64,000 nucleotides of DNA, taken from assembly GCA_037893225.1 (NCBI GenBank), contig JAZGUH010000223.1, positions 434,001-498,000 on the forward strand, given 5' to 3'. A program made the position numbers and the translations under genes. The stretch comes from Hippasteria phrygiana (Eukaryota > Echinodermata > Asteroidea > Valvatida > Goniasteridae). Positions within the stretch are counted from its first letter, which is position 1; each line of letters begins with the position of its first letter. The notes below the pieces were generated by a model, which saw only the letters and a program-made list of their open reading frames with translations, was not told where the DNA came from and ran no database searches. Below, in pieces: positions 11,357-24,379 of this stretch.

Positions 11357-14300
11357 TGTTGATGGAACAAACGGACCTCTCACTATTTGGATTAAATGGA
11401 CATCCCTGTGGAGACATGGCTTTGTTCTTTCCTTTGTTCCTGTACTTAAGCATTCCCCCATAGACTTTGTGCACAAATTTCCTCGTGGAGAGATCCTCAT
11501 CTAGAATTTCCTTGTGGAGACCTTTTCATCCTTTTGTCCTCTATTGTTTCTCGGTCTCCATAAGGTAGCCAATTTAGAGTTGACTGTTCATAATGGTGTG
11601 AAATGGTAAGTTGTCGCTCAGACAACATGTCTTGAACAGTTTGTTTTCTATAGACCTTTGTTGATTTTTACTAGGCCTACAGCAGTGACCCACCAAAGGA
11701 ATTCACGTGGGGGGGGGGGGGGGGCGCTTATTTTTTCATTTTCAAGTTCAACAAGTCTTTAAAACTGGTTCCGTCCGGAAAATAATTTGACCAATGTGGG
11801 AGGAAGGGAACGACCTAGAGTCTTTATGACGTTGGCAGCGCTATTTCATTTGCCATTTCCTGGGTGGGGGCGCAAGCCCCCTGAGCGCCCCCTCCCCCCC
11901 CCCCCTCCCCCTCCCCCCATGGGGTGCGCCATTTCTGACTATGAACTATGGTGTAACCATCTGCAAATGAAGATTAAATTTTGACTTAAAAACGGGATGA
12001 AAATCGCATGATCTTAAAGTCCCATAAAGACAGACACAGAGATTGTCAGATAATCCAATACTGGAATTCTGCTTAGTCTAGACAGTTTGCATCAGTCTGT
12101 TATATGTACATTACTGTGAAGTAAAAATAAGTAAACAAAATATACCAATATGATGAATGACAATAGAGGCAAACATGTTTCACGTATTACCATTCGTGAT
12201 GGGTAAAAAAGAGGCTTAAGCAAATACAATGCACCGCTATTTGAATGATGCATTAATCACTTCACTATGCATTCCGCTTGGAAGTGCAAACAAAGGCAGT
12301 TTTTTTAAATTTTATCTGGGGCAAATAGTTTCGCTTTAATCAAACACTTATTACACTGACTGGCGCCTAATCCATCGACAAATGTATAAGGTAGAATTTA
12401 ATGCTTCTATTCAAAATCGCTTTAGAGCTGGAGGAGTGAATTTGCCGAGGCACTTCAGCGTCTCTGCAAATAAACTCTGGCCCATGTTTAACAAGTTGCA
12501 GCCCGCAGAGTATCTGGGAAAAGACTCGGCTAATCTTATCATCTCCGGACTCGGAAGAGCCTGCCGGATTTGGCAATAGTAAATTGCTGCTCACCAGCGC
12601 GCTCCAGATTCTCCCCTTTAGCCAGTTCGGGATCGGGTCTTGAGTTTCCAGCGCTGGCCCGGCATGGTGACTTGGACAGATAACATCAGATGAAGTAAAC
12701 AAAATAAAAAAATAAAACTTCAAAGAGAGGAAGAACAAACGCAAAGAGTGACTGACGCACGGGAGATAAGATATCGCGATGTTGGGTGGAAAGGTTGTAT
12801 GTAACTTGCTCAAAATGTTGCCGTCGTCAGCTCAAAGGTGAAGAACAAACAGTTGTGTGTTATTTTTGCGCGCAGGCCGGCGCAGGCCGACGCAGGCGTT
12901 ATAATTCAGCCGCAGGCTCGTGTCAGTTTTCAGACATTGTTCACATCACCACCGCATTTCCCAAGTGTTACAGTGGGCTATAACCGAATAAAGTAACCGC
13001 AATATTGCGGTGTCTCGGCAGTTTTCAAGTTTCGGTTTTTCTTGCGGCGTGGACATAGACCCGTGTGGGATGCGAGCATTGTTCCCATTTTACCCATCGC
13101 AAGTATTCGCCATTAAACGGAAAGTATCTTACACATCTCACGTTTACTCCTCTGGACATCACAACCTGCTTGCAACAGACTTCAAGACGAGCGCAAGATC
13201 AGCCATGAAATTCGCATGCATATTAGATTCCCTATAAGCCAACTTGAAAGAATACGATTCACGAACACCCCAGCAGATTTTTCGATATCCAAGTAAAACA
13301 ATGATCACGAGAAAAACCAAAGTGGGCTACGCATATTTGCATAGGTCTCCGCTGGGATAACTGGCAGGAAATTTCTTGCGCTGGCAGGTTTTTTTTTGCA
13401 AAGAAATAATAGATTTTTATCTCTCTTTCCGGAAATTGAACACGGAATGGCCGTATATCACAAGATTTGTTTTCGTAAGTTGATGAAGTTAATGGCTCTA
13501 CTAGGATAGAATGCACTAATGATTATAATGCCGCAAACTTGATCTTAATTTTTCAATACAATACAATACAATAAACAGGTTACAGTATTTCAAAAAATTT
13601 CAAATTTGTATTTTCATCGTACTGCCCCACCTCCAAGCAAGCAAACAAACAAACAAACAAACAAACAAGCAAACAAACAAACAAAGAGAAGTAGAAAACA
13701 CTAACGAAACAAAATGTATTGATTCACTGCCTAATGGATGTGGGTAATCTCTCTCCACGCATTTGTTGGTGTGTTTTTTTGGCCAACGGGACAATTTCCA
13801 TCAAATTACTTACCCACTCTGTTTATTTTTGCGCGGTAGTTTTTAAGCATTCTGGCCGTGATGTTAGATGTGTCATAACGCCCTGGGAGCTCAAACATGC
13901 TGGGCTGAGCGTGACCAGACAAGCAGAACAGCAAGTCACGCTAGACGTTTTGTAAACTCTCATTCAACATGATTTTGACCCCTTCCACAAACACTATCAA
14001 GTTATAAATGCGATACTTCAGTAACAATCGACGTAGGGGATGATAGTGATTTCGAGTTATTAGGATATTTGATGGGTGAGCTAGGAAAGGCTCGTAGCAT
14101 TATATATACGCATGTATATTCACACATCAAATGTGTGAATATTAATGTGCATATTTAAAATGTGACTTTTACTGCATGAATTTGAGCTGTCATGGTAATA
14201 ACCAGCGAGTCTTGTATTTAGGAAGTAGCGTTAACGTCCGCATCCAACTAAATATGCAGGGCTCTTGTGGACAGCGCGCGTACTCAAATCGTTTGCACTG

Positions 14301-15794
14301 CCTTCCAGATCTGAATGACGTCACACTTACGAAGATGATAATGAAGATTGTTTCCCGAAATGCACTTGAAAGTCCTCCACCAATTTGTAATTTGAAACAG
14401 TTCGTCATTGTTTACGAAGGGACTGACATGTCATGCCAAAAACAGCAATACATTTTTACCGTGCATATCAACATGCCCATCTCTTCCTGAAAACGGTGAC
14501 GAACTGCCACTGTTTATTCAGAAAAAAAGTTGACAGAACCACACATTTTCCTTCCTTGAAACGAACCACCCTATCTCCATCTCCATCCCCATCTGACACT
14601 AATTGGGCATAACCGAATGATTCCAGCTTAATGACCCCGGACAGTCTGAATAATTTGCAAACAATTTAACCCTCCAGAGGTAATGACAATTAGACTCAAT
14701 GCTACCACTTATCACTGATGACGCAGGACGTGTGGACCCAAATGACGAAAGATGTGGCCCAGTGAGCCAGGAAGCAATTTGCTGAAGATGTCTTGTTTTT
14801 GCTAATGAGTAATCACTCTTTGTAGCAAACTACCGTAGAATACAAATACAGCGTTGACCTTATAAAGAAAGGAGATTTGGCGGGGATACATACTTACAGT
14901 ACATAAGCTACAATTGTGCGGCGTCCTATTTTGTAAACTTGACCGGGCTGAGCTTGGTAACTAATAATGTGGTCTTTCAAGAAAAAAAAATGTCTAGTAC
15001 TAAAATAAAAAAATAAAAAATGAACAAGCTCACCTCAAGCGATTATTCTGTCATTCACATTGCTACAGGATAGAGACAGACTAAAAAGTGCGTTGCTAGA
15101 CTAGTCAGTGTCTGGTACCAAGACGATCACGTAAATAGTGATAACAAGTGATTGTGAAGTCGCAAGACTTGCAGGCTCTACTGAGCAACTATATACAAAT
15201 TTGTCATGTATACCTCAGCGTCGTCGCTGAGATTGGTCTTATAAAACTTTAATAATAAAAAATTTAAGGTGAATAATTTGAATATGCCTGGATTGTCTAC
15301 AGTCACTAGCCTCGCACAGTTCGTGACCCCACAGCTGCTGTTGAAACGTCTCAATCTTTCCCCTATATTTTTGTTATTAACTTAATACTCAATGAGTTTT
15401 TCTAGTAAGTGTTTGTACAGTTGCCCACTGTACGAACGGTATTCGGGCGCGTCGTTATCGGGCCACTGCACTTTTCAAATCGTTCCTACTTATAATGCAG
15501 CAGAGAGTGATATTTGATTAATATTGCCTAGTCTGGGTGCACCCGAGGCTGTCCAAACTATCACAGTGCGGGAGAAAACAGAAGGAGGCAATTGTTTTTA
15601 CTGAAGTTGCGAAATTGTACTTAAGCAAGGAGGGTTTCTGACAACTGACAAGGCTAAACATCAAAGTAATTTCTACCTAAAGACTGTATTTGTATTAAAT
15701 ACTTGAATGCATATTACAAAACCATTAAACCTGTCAGTTATCAAACCTAGCCATTAAATCAAATCCTTGTCTTTTTCTTTGTGTTTCTTGTTAG
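11357..15794. other. Mostly unique, possible introns of the gene ending at 15908
   Basis: If the exon at 15795 is real, its upstream introns lie here. The region holds a G16 run at 11709, a C-rich MITE end near 11865-11935 (GGGGTGCGCCA), a (CAAA)n microsatellite at 13634-13686 and a hairpin at 14116-14142 (ATATTCACACAT arms). GC-rich sequence at 12400-12950 is open in several frames on both strands, so no coding call can be made there. Confidence 0.4.
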
Positions 15795-15908
15795 CCTGGA
15801 GAGAACACGATAACACTACGAGAGATGCTGGTGGATATGCGTGACTACTGCAACTTCCTTCTGAAACTCCTTGATAACGCTCGTCTGGCTCAGACGGAGA
15901 GAAAATGA
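15795..15908 (+). CDS. Probable terminal coding exon, unknown protein
   Basis: A long pyrimidine tract (CTTTTTCTTTGTGTTTCTTG) ends in TTAG at 15794. An in-frame run of 37 codons follows, closed by TGA at 15906-15908. The frame starts at phase 0 with PGEN and continues TITLREMLVDMRDYCNFL, then LKLLDNARLAQ, ending ERK. Leucines are spaced as in an amphipathic helix and charges are frequent, as in a real C-terminus. An AATAAA lies about 425 bp downstream. I do not recognise the family, and no upstream exon in this window could be joined to it with confidence. The acceptor strength and the composition are the case for it; absence of a homologue is the weakness. Confidence 0.55.
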   Translation, partial: PGENTITLREMLVDMRDYCNFLLKLLDNARLAQTERK

Positions 15909-16360
15909 CACTCCGACACGGCACTGTACACACCACAGACTACGCGTCATGAGCTGTCTATCCTGCGAAATGTGAGGGGGCGACCCTGAGCGGATATGAC
16001 GACCCTTTGCTGCATCCGTTCTGGGCAGGCCAGTCTTTTTCTCTCTCCAGATTTCCACCGGTGACGACATTGCGCAGGATAAACAAACCATGGACGACCA
16101 TCGGCTTTGAAAAGACATCACACTAGGATCTTTGGGTTTGCTGTATTCCCCAAAAGAGACGAGACAAAATATTTAGCAAGTGGACACGACAACCTTGCAG
16201 CTTCACAGCATATTGCATCGGCCTGTAAATTCATTAACGTTTTCTTTGTGCGTTAACTCTGTCATGCATTGTGTTGCTGCTGCTTCGAAATTCTGATAGT
16301 TTAAAAACTAATGGATGACCAGACGACGAGGTGAATAAACTTCGAAATGTGATTGTTGAC
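15909..16360 (+). other. Probable 3' UTR with poly(A) signal
   Basis: Follows the stop codon of the preceding exon. AATAAA occurs at 16334-16339, followed by T/G-containing sequence (ATGTGATTGTTG) consistent with a cleavage region. The first 230 bp are richer in G+C than the surroundings. Confidence 0.4.
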
Positions 16361-19300
16361 AGATGCCCGCTGACACATCCCACTATACGTGCACTTTGAA
16401 TTATCACCTACAGAGAAGGACAACATCGACCAAAATGCACGACAGCGAACGTATTTTCATTGATGTACCGCTTTTTCCCAAGAGAAAGAAATAATTCATT
16501 TTGTCTAATCTCAAGCCTTCGTATTTTACCACAACGACCACTGGTATGTTACTAAAATTTAATAATAATAATAATAAATAAAAAAATCAAAATCCACTGA
16601 CAAAATGTTGCTTTGATTTTTAATGGTATTTCCTCATCAAAGTTGGCGAAAGGTTTCCCAAAACGACATGACATAGGCCAAATGCCCATATTAAAAGAAA
16701 CATATAAAACAGTAAAATATTTCTTTTAGTTTACACCGACACATTACTGGTTAGAGCTGAAATTTGAAGGAATGAAGTTCTTCTGTCTATATATAGCACA
16801 TTAGTCTGCTTACTACGCTACCACGAATCAGCAAGTATTATTTCACTGACTCAAAACAAAAGGGAACCAGGCGCTATTACCACGCATGCGTGTAATGCCC
16901 ATAAGTTGCTCTTTGGCAAACCGAACAAACGCAATTCATTACGTACTTGTTGTAACCACACGTGAGGGCCAACAACCAATCAAAATAGTATCGAGTGCAT
17001 TGGTAGTGAAACTTGATTTGGTGACTGCGGGGGATGGATCGGGAAGGGGAGGACTGTTTTTCTCCAGTATCCAGGTGGTCTGACTTTTTTGTTTACGTCT
17101 TGGTCCAACCGCAGAAGTTCTTCGGAATCAAGGGACATGTGAGCGTGGGAGTTTGCGAATTTCTCAAGAAAACAGTTTTATACAAACCGCGAAAAAGTGT
17201 TAGGCTAGAAACATTATTTTTAACTGCACTTCCGTGTTTCAATCCAGTTTTATAAAAGAAACGTTTACAGTATTACCGTGTTTATCCAAGTGCAGGCAGT
17301 ACAAACGATTCTTAACATATCACTTAAAATAACAGGACTCAGTGTTTGTGAAAGAGAGGGATCGAGTTTTCCCCCGAAACTACTGACAACCAAGATTTGC
17401 AGTAGGAGTAAAAAGGCAACAAACTGTTCAAAGAGATTTTGTTTAGTTAGCAAATGATTCCACCGAAGGTAACAATCTTGCTGTGATAAAACAAAAGAAG
17501 ATAGTACAAAAGCCCTACTTACGTTTCTCACACTTTCCTAGACGTAACTTCCCGTGACGGGACAAACCAAAATAATTCTTCCCTTCTGTGTCTCGGCAAG
17601 TATAGAATAAAAATATAACTTCTAAAAATATTTTTTTTTTTCTGATCAGTTTGAGTGAAACACTGTTATTGACGTCATCAAGCCTATCAAGGCAAATTTA
17701 ATCAGGACAGTTGTAAAACGGAAACTGAGCTTCGTCCAAACAAACGCAGATCTATATATTCCCCGCCGTTGTCAAACAAATATCCGGAGTTACCTTTTGA
17801 GAACAAAACAAAATGAGGAAAAAAACACATTTGCACGATCTGGTGGGACAAAAAATCTTGGCAACTCGACTTATATATGCTTGTCTCTTAAGGGAAACTG
17901 TGTCTTAGATGTGCCCAATTTGACGACTATATTTTTATTATTGGCATAATTGGCTGCAAGATCTTCGATAAACATGGATACAATGCTGTACACTACCACT
18001 CATTGAAAATGTGCTGTTATTCTGAAATTCTCGACAAATAGACTTTCGAAATTCTTGGTTGGATGTGCTCAGTTCAGTCACGCACACAGCTTGTCTTCGT
18101 TTAACTATAGACGTGGGTTTGAAGTAAAGCTGATTGAATAAATAAATAAATTTACATGATACGCCAACAGAAATTGTTTAATTCAGCTACACTGAATAAC
18201 AACATTGCCGCCCGTTTATTACACTGACGAGGCAGTTACCATGGGGACCGTACGACGTAGAATTTACTGTTCTAAGGATTCCATGGCCAAGTTAACATTT
18301 CGTTTTCTGCAAGATATTGTGAGATATTGTTATTGTTTTGTTTGGGGAATATTTCGAAAAAGGATAAAAGGCAAACGAAGAAGCTAAAATGTTAAAAGGA
18401 TTTCAACATTTCCGTGCACTTTAATTAGATGATGGTACCGGCCATCACGTAGAGGTTATAAAGTCTATTCGTCCGATGCAATGCGTGTTTTAGGCCTAAT
18501 GTAAAGGTGCAGACCAAATAATTATGGAAGTGCAGGAAAACTTCTGACTGCTTAGAAAGTGATTAAGGTTTTAGCACACAGCGCTATTTTGGATCAATTC
18601 GGATATCCCACAAGGCCATATATCCCACTGTAAGTTTTTTGTCATAGCATAACAATTTTTTCTCTATACATTTCCGAGTCGGCCTACGGCCATATAGAAG
18701 GCAATTTATCTGGGAACAGAGTGGGATTTTTTTCTTCATGGAAGTGACCTGCTATAGATCTCTCGCATGGTAACTCCAACAATTGCACACGCATCTACAA
18801 AACGCTAACCAAATCCTAATGGACTTTACTACTCATTCTATGATTTTTTTGTCACCGGATGCACAAGGTCCAAAAATAGGAGCAGTACAATACTAGAAAC
18901 GCACGGTTAAAACGTAAATATGGCAAGCAAAATATATTATCATGTATAAATAACTTTTTGTATAAAAAAGTTCTGCCAGTCTGCATTGTTCTGATAACTA
19001 CCCGTAGTGACCAATGACCTGAGACCGTTTGACCAAAACTATACAAAATATATTGACGTATAAAGATAACGAGGAAACCTAGATAAAGTTGTAATTTGAT
19101 ATGGGATGCACTTCAAAATTTAGGACAGATTTGGAAAAAAGACTGTTTTTAACTTACTTTCAAATATTTTAGTTTTTAAAGTTAGAAACATATTTACAAA
19201 AAGTAGTTGAATTGTCACATACAATTAACGATAATCGATAGGCGATTGATAGGCAAATGAAACAGAAATGGTTAGAGACACTCTTCAAACCATCAAGAGA

Positions 19301-19630
19301 CTTCATTTCTGTTTTGTTTTGAAAACAAATATTTAAAGAATATATTAATCATTTTACAGCCGCTGTAGAATACAGCGGTAATGAACTGCTGTATTGAAGT
19401 AAAGGGCAGCACGAATATCTGTTAAGTGAGATGTATATAATACTCTTATCATTTCAAGAAAACTCAGTTGTCGGACTCTACTAAGCCGAAAATGATTTCA
19501 TCAACTTGAATTAAAAGATTTGAAGAAAAAAAAACAGAAAGAAACTGTGTCTGTTTGTTTTTGTTTCATTTTTGTTTGTTTTTAAGAGACTAGTGTACGC
19601 GAGTAAAATTGCTTATCCAGATCAAACCAC
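16361..19630. other. No gene recognised
   Basis: Contains a short (AAT)n at 16560-16578 and A+T-rich unique sequence. No repeat ends, splice-bounded frames or RNA genes were recognised. Confidence 0.4.
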
Positions 19631-19850
19631 AATAAGCCAGTTCGGTATTTCATCTGCGCATGTGCACAATGACATTTTATCCCGAATGACCAGCGTGACC
19701 TAACGCGCACGCGTGAACGCAAAAGGTGGTCGCTCAACGCGTACGTGTTAAATTCAATCAGAATGGGCGTTCGCGTAACATGGCCTGACATTACGTCAGC
19801 AATGTTATCCCAAATAACCTTTGACCTTTGAGATACCGAACTGGCTTATT
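19631..19850. mobile_element. Palindromic MITE, family AATAAGCCAG, copy 1
   Basis: TIRs AATAAGCCAGTTCGGTAT and ATACCGAACTGGCTTATT bound a 220-bp CpG-rich interior (AACGCGCACGCGTGAACGC, ATTACGTCAGC). Two further copies lie at 26020-26183 (right end intact) and 43589-43802. The interior has a second inverted pair, TTTATCCCGAATGA near the left and TCCCAAATAACC near the right. There is no coding frame and the target duplication is unclear. Confidence 0.85.
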
Positions 19851-20336
19851 ATATTACAAATGATGGGCTTTACATCGAGCAGGAGGCAGTGGATGCGAAT
19901 GCCCATAGTAAAGCTGGGAGCATTGTTTTTGTGCCGATTTACGAACAGATAGTCAGCTTAAAAAAATCGGGGTGTTCAAAATCACACACGTGGCGATCAT
20001 ATCCAAGACCACCCGATGGTGATTAAACAAAGATGATTCTAGTGGTGAGGTTTTCACGACGATTTTTTTTCTTTTCAGTCTGGTCGCCAGCAGAGAAAAA
20101 AAAACGTTACCCAGTGCATATCAGTGAGCTGCTTTCTTTAAAATAAGCAGTTGTACTCGTGCTCCAATGAAAAAATATCAATTTAATGAATTTCCCCTAT
20201 TAACGAATTGTGGCACATGAAAACCATTTTTAAACGAGGAAAAAACCACTCAGTACACTCTATTTAGTCTTTCTAATTTGTTTAATGTTCTGCACACCAA
20301 TACTGGTAGGGTTTAACTATAGGAGCCTCCCGCTCT
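19851..20336. other. No gene recognised
   Basis: An acceptor-like TTTTTTTTCTTTTCAG at about 20063-20079 is followed by stops in every useful frame. Confidence 0.4.
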
Positions 20337-20465
20337 AGTACTAAATGTAGCCCCGACCCTGTGCCTCAATGTAGCCCGAGCCCCAACTGTAGCCCAACCC
20401 CAACTGTAGCCCCGATCCTCTACTAAATTTGGCCTCATATCCTGTACCTAAATGCAGCCCAAGAT
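20337..20465. repeat. Degenerate minisatellite (TGTAGCCCCGACCCTGT)
   Basis: About six irregular copies of a 17-24-bp unit such as CTAAATGTAGCCCCGACC, drifting in length and sequence. Confidence 0.75.
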
Positions 20466-21527
20466 AAATGGTTCATTGACGTATACAAGGTTGGGGATTT
20501 CTCGAAGTGTATGCTCATGTACATTTCAATATTCATGAGTACAATAATGATGCCATGTCTTCTGTCAATTTTAAAATTGAATTTTGTACAAACAAATCTT
20601 TTTTCTTACGGTCACCCTGCTGCAAGGTTGATATTTCCTTGTCTAGTTCTTGGAAGTCAGCCAATAGCCAACCTGATCATACAATCAAAATTTAGGGTTC
20701 TTTTTTATATGGAAACTAAAACTTATAGTGAGTACCCCACACATGCATCGCGAGCTATAGCATAGAAATCCCATATCTTAAACTCATCCTCAAAAGGTTT
20801 GCCACAATGTTTATGCAATTTAGAGATACTGTCATTTGGTTTAATATTATATTCGTTTCAAATGGGCTTTACGTGAACCGAACTTTGGAGGAGGGCGCAT
20901 GTGTCTTTGTTTAGGGGGTGGGGGTTTTGCGCTGCACTTTACTGAAAAAACTCTTCCCAGAATTAGGGGCGGGGAATAAAAGCATAGATAAATCTTTACA
21001 AGGGACATCTATTTGGGCCTCGGATGAAGGGTCGTTTTCCCCACGCGGAGTTAATATTACGAGTCCCCACAGTGCAGCTTACGCATCAACATGACAGCTT
21101 TATACCGGTATGCACGGATATCGGTTACGGGAGAGGAATCAAAGCATAATTCCTTTGGGAAGATTTCGACGCATCAGAAAAACAAATATTTACCAGCCCC
21201 GAAGGACCCAATGAAAGAAAATACGCTTTTTACGTGTAAAAAAGCGTCCCCAAAAACATTTTAATCCACCGATTCCGGACTTGTTCATAGATAGTGACAG
21301 GGGGTTCTCTAAATAGATGATGACGCCGTCAGACCAGGAAATTACAGTCTCTGACAAGTTCGTGCACTTCCTTCCCGATGATGGACTACATGAAGATCAT
21401 TATAATGTTGCCCAGTACTCTTTGGACTTTCATTCTTAACGATGGCGACCAGTATTTGTACAGCCTGACCACAGTTGGTTTGTATAATTCCAAAGTGAGT
21501 GAAAAACAATATTGACCCGCCACTTAA
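20466..21527. other. No gene recognised
   Basis: Unique-looking sequence leading to the TTAA at 21524-21527 that bounds the composite array. Confidence 0.4.
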
Positions 21528-22008
21528 GGGTGCACCACACTAATTCATGTCCGAATTTATGCGCCAGCTCATCAACATAAAATGTATACCCACAACTTTT
21601 TTTGAAAAAGGAGAGTTTGTGCCTCAAAAAATTGTGGGATTGTGTAAACATAGTCCAGCATCAACTCCCTGGTTTCTGGGCTTCCATCTGTGTGCAGACT
21701 TGATAAAATTACTGTTGAAAAATGGGTCCTATTTGCCCGAGAAAGTGGAGGGATGCCATGTTAAAAATGGCTGTTGATCGGCTTGGGAAATAGGACTTTT
21801 TGGGAGGTGCGTTTGTTTTGTGTCAATAATTAAAAATGTAATTGGTTAACCCCCCCAAAATAGAAAAGAAATGGACAGACAAAAGATCAGACAATAAGTG
21901 GCATTTGTTTGTGTAGACCCCAGTGATGCTGGGGTACAGGTTATTGGGCCCTGAACTTTGTTGATTTTACACTGTTGTCAATGGAGCTGGAATTAGTGTG
22001 GTGCACCC
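21528..22008 (+). mobile_element. 481-bp TIR element E, copy 1
   Basis: Left terminus GGGTGCACCACACTAATTC is repeated perfectly inverted at the right end (GAATTAGTGTGGTGCACCC). TTAA precedes it; TATA follows. An internal 76-codon frame starts at 21547, just inside the left TIR, and is identical in all three copies. It matches no transposase that I know. Confidence 0.9.
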
Positions 22009-22952
22009 TATATATCAAAATGGCGGCATCCATGTGCACATGTGGAGGGGATTTTAAAATGGCTTCTTTTGTTTACACGCAGTCGTAGCAGTGCTGTCGG
22101 GATAAAAACAAACTTCAGAGACAGTTTTCTTCATTACAATGACCCATTTAGAGACATTTAATTGGCAACATCAGGTAAACTCAATAATTAATAAGCATAT
22201 ATGCAGTTGTTTTTTAAAATCATGCACACGATTTTGCAGCGGTGTTGTTTTCTTTATGCGGAGCTGCCAAAAAGTGGGGGATGGAGGGGGGGGGCATGGG
22301 GGAAGGGGAAAACCCCCTCCCCCCCCCCCCGTTCCGCCGACAGTAGTGGCAGGTTATGGCATGTCCATGATGTGTGTGAATCGCTTGGCCTGGAATGCCC
22401 TTTCCACACGACCCACCCACGCCCCGCACACCACCATCCCCCCTTTCTAGAGGTGAAATAATATTTATAAGGATAGTAAAATGTAGTAAAATGGCCTATG
22501 TATTTTCTACTCCCAATAGAGCAGCACAAAACTTAATATGAATGCATGGTTAGAAATGTTGAGGTGAAAGCAAAACCCACGTACCCCCCCCCCTTTCTCT
22601 TAATTGTCACATACAGCTTCCCCATAGACTAGTAATTGTCCCCCTCTTGTTAAATAAATGATTTGTAAAGCTGTGAGAATTCTTATCATCAAAAGTGAGA
22701 CATCAAAATAGCTTTTTGAGGGAGAATTCGGATATAACTTCTAACTTGTCCACAGGGTGTACACATGATGCCATGCAGGTTTTTTTCTGTAATTGTTTAA
22801 AGTAGCATGAAAATGCTCAACCTTGTTTGACCTTGTTATAGACAAACGCAATAGAAATTTTCAATTTTTTTTTCAGATATCAGATCAGTGACTGATTCTC
22901 TACATTTAAAGCATCATTTATTAACCAGAAAGAGAAATTGACTGCCCTTATA
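22009..22952. other. Cargo segment, copy 1 (944 bp)
   Basis: Flanked by TATA on both sides. It holds AAAATGGCGGC, an ATG with a short frame leading to a donor-like site, a G9 and C12 run (22286-22330), a C10 run and an acceptor-like T9CAG at 22876. It appears identical to 23434-24379 except for homopolymer lengths. Confidence 0.85.
22017..22174 (+). promoter_or_regulatory. Promoter/first-exon-like segment in the cargo
   Basis: AAAATGGCGGC at 22017-22027 resembles the YY1 promoter motif (AAGATGGCGGC). Downstream, an ATG at 22139 opens 12 codons (MTHLETFNWQHQ) ending at CAG|GTAAAC (donor at 22175). An acceptor TTTTTTTTTCAG closes at 22876. The order motif, ATG, donor, acceptor suggests a captured gene start, but no protein family is recognisable. 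The same arrangement recurs at 23442-23599 in cargo copy 2. Confidence 0.3.
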
Positions 22953-23433
22953 GGGTGCACCACACTAATTCATGTCCGAATTTATGCGCCAGCTCATCAA
23001 CATAAAATGTATACCCACAACTTTTTTTGAAAAAGGAGAGTTTGTGCCTCAAAAAATTGTGGGATTGTGTAAACATAGTCCAGCATCAACTCCCTGGTTT
23101 CTGGGCTTCCATCTGTGTGCAGACTTGATAAAATTACTGTTGAAAAATGGGTCCTATTTGCCCGAGAAAGTGGAGGGATGCCATGTTAAAAATGGCTGTT
23201 GATCGGCTTGGGAAATAGGACTTTTTGGGAGGTGCGTTTGTTTTGTGTCAATAATTAAAAATGTAATTGGTTAACCCCCCCAAAATAGAAAAGAAATGGA
23301 CAGACAAAAGATCAGACAATAAGTGGCATTTGTTTGTGTAGACCCCAGTGATGCTGGGGTACAGGTTATTGGGCCCTGAACTTTGTTGATTTTACACTGT
23401 TGTCAATGGAGCTGGAATTAGTGTGGTGCACCC
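22953..23433 (+). mobile_element. 481-bp TIR element E, copy 2
   Basis: Same TIRs and length as copy 1, with TATA at both borders. Starts 1425 bp after copy 1. Confidence 0.9.
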
Positions 23434-24379
23434 TATATATCAAAATGGCGGCATCCATGTGCACATGTGGAGGGGATTTTAAAATGGCTTCTTTTGTTTA
23501 CACGCAGTCGTAGCAGTGCTGTCGGGATAAAAACAAACTTCAGAGACAGTTTTCTTCATTACAATGACCCATTTAGAGACATTTAATTGGCAACATCAGG
23601 TAAACTCAATAATTAATAAGCATATATGCAGTTGTTTTTTAAAATCATGCACACGATTTTGCAGCGGTGTTGTTTTCTTTATGCGGAGCTGCCAAAAAGT
23701 GGGGGATGGAGGGGGGGGGGCATGGGGGAAGGGGAAAACCCCCTCCCCCCCCCCCCCCCGTTCCGCCGACAGTAGTGGCAGGTTATGGCATGTCCATGAT
23801 GTGTGTGAATCGCTTGGCCTGGAATGCCCTTTCCACACGACCCACCCACGCCCCGCACACCACCATCCCCCCTTTCTAGAGGTGAAATAATATTTATAAG
23901 GATAGTAAAATGTAGTAAAATGGCCTATGTATTTTCTACTCCCAATAGAGCAGCACAAAACTTAATATGAATGCATGGTTAGAAATGTTGAGGTGAAAGC
24001 AAAACCCACGTACCCCCCCCTTTCTCTTAATTGTCACATACAGCTTCCCCATAGACTAGTAATTGTCCCCCTCTTGTTAAATAAATGATTTGTAAAGCTG
24101 TGAGAATTCTTATCATCAAAAGTGAGACATCAAAATAGCTTTTTGAGGGAGAATTCGGATATAACTTCTAACTTGTCCACAGGGTGTACACATGATGCCA
24201 TGCAGGTTTTTTTCTGTAATTGTTTAAAGTAGCATGAAAATGCTCAACCTTGTTTGACCTTGTTATAGACAAACGCAATAGAAATTTTCAATTTTTTTTT
24301 CAGATATCAGATCAGTGACTGATTCTCTACATTTAAAGCATCATTTATTAACCAGAAAGAGAAATTGACTGCCCTTATA
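23434..24379. other. Cargo segment, copy 2 (946 bp)
   Basis: Second copy of the cargo. The runs are G10 instead of G9, C15 instead of C12 and C8 instead of C10. These changes sum to the 2-bp difference between the two periods (1425 and 1427). Confidence 0.85.

Noticed and set aside
12367..12813. 148-codon minus-strand frame in GC-rich sequence
   Set aside because: At least three overlapping frames on both strands are open there, so openness reflects base composition; no consistent splice sites.
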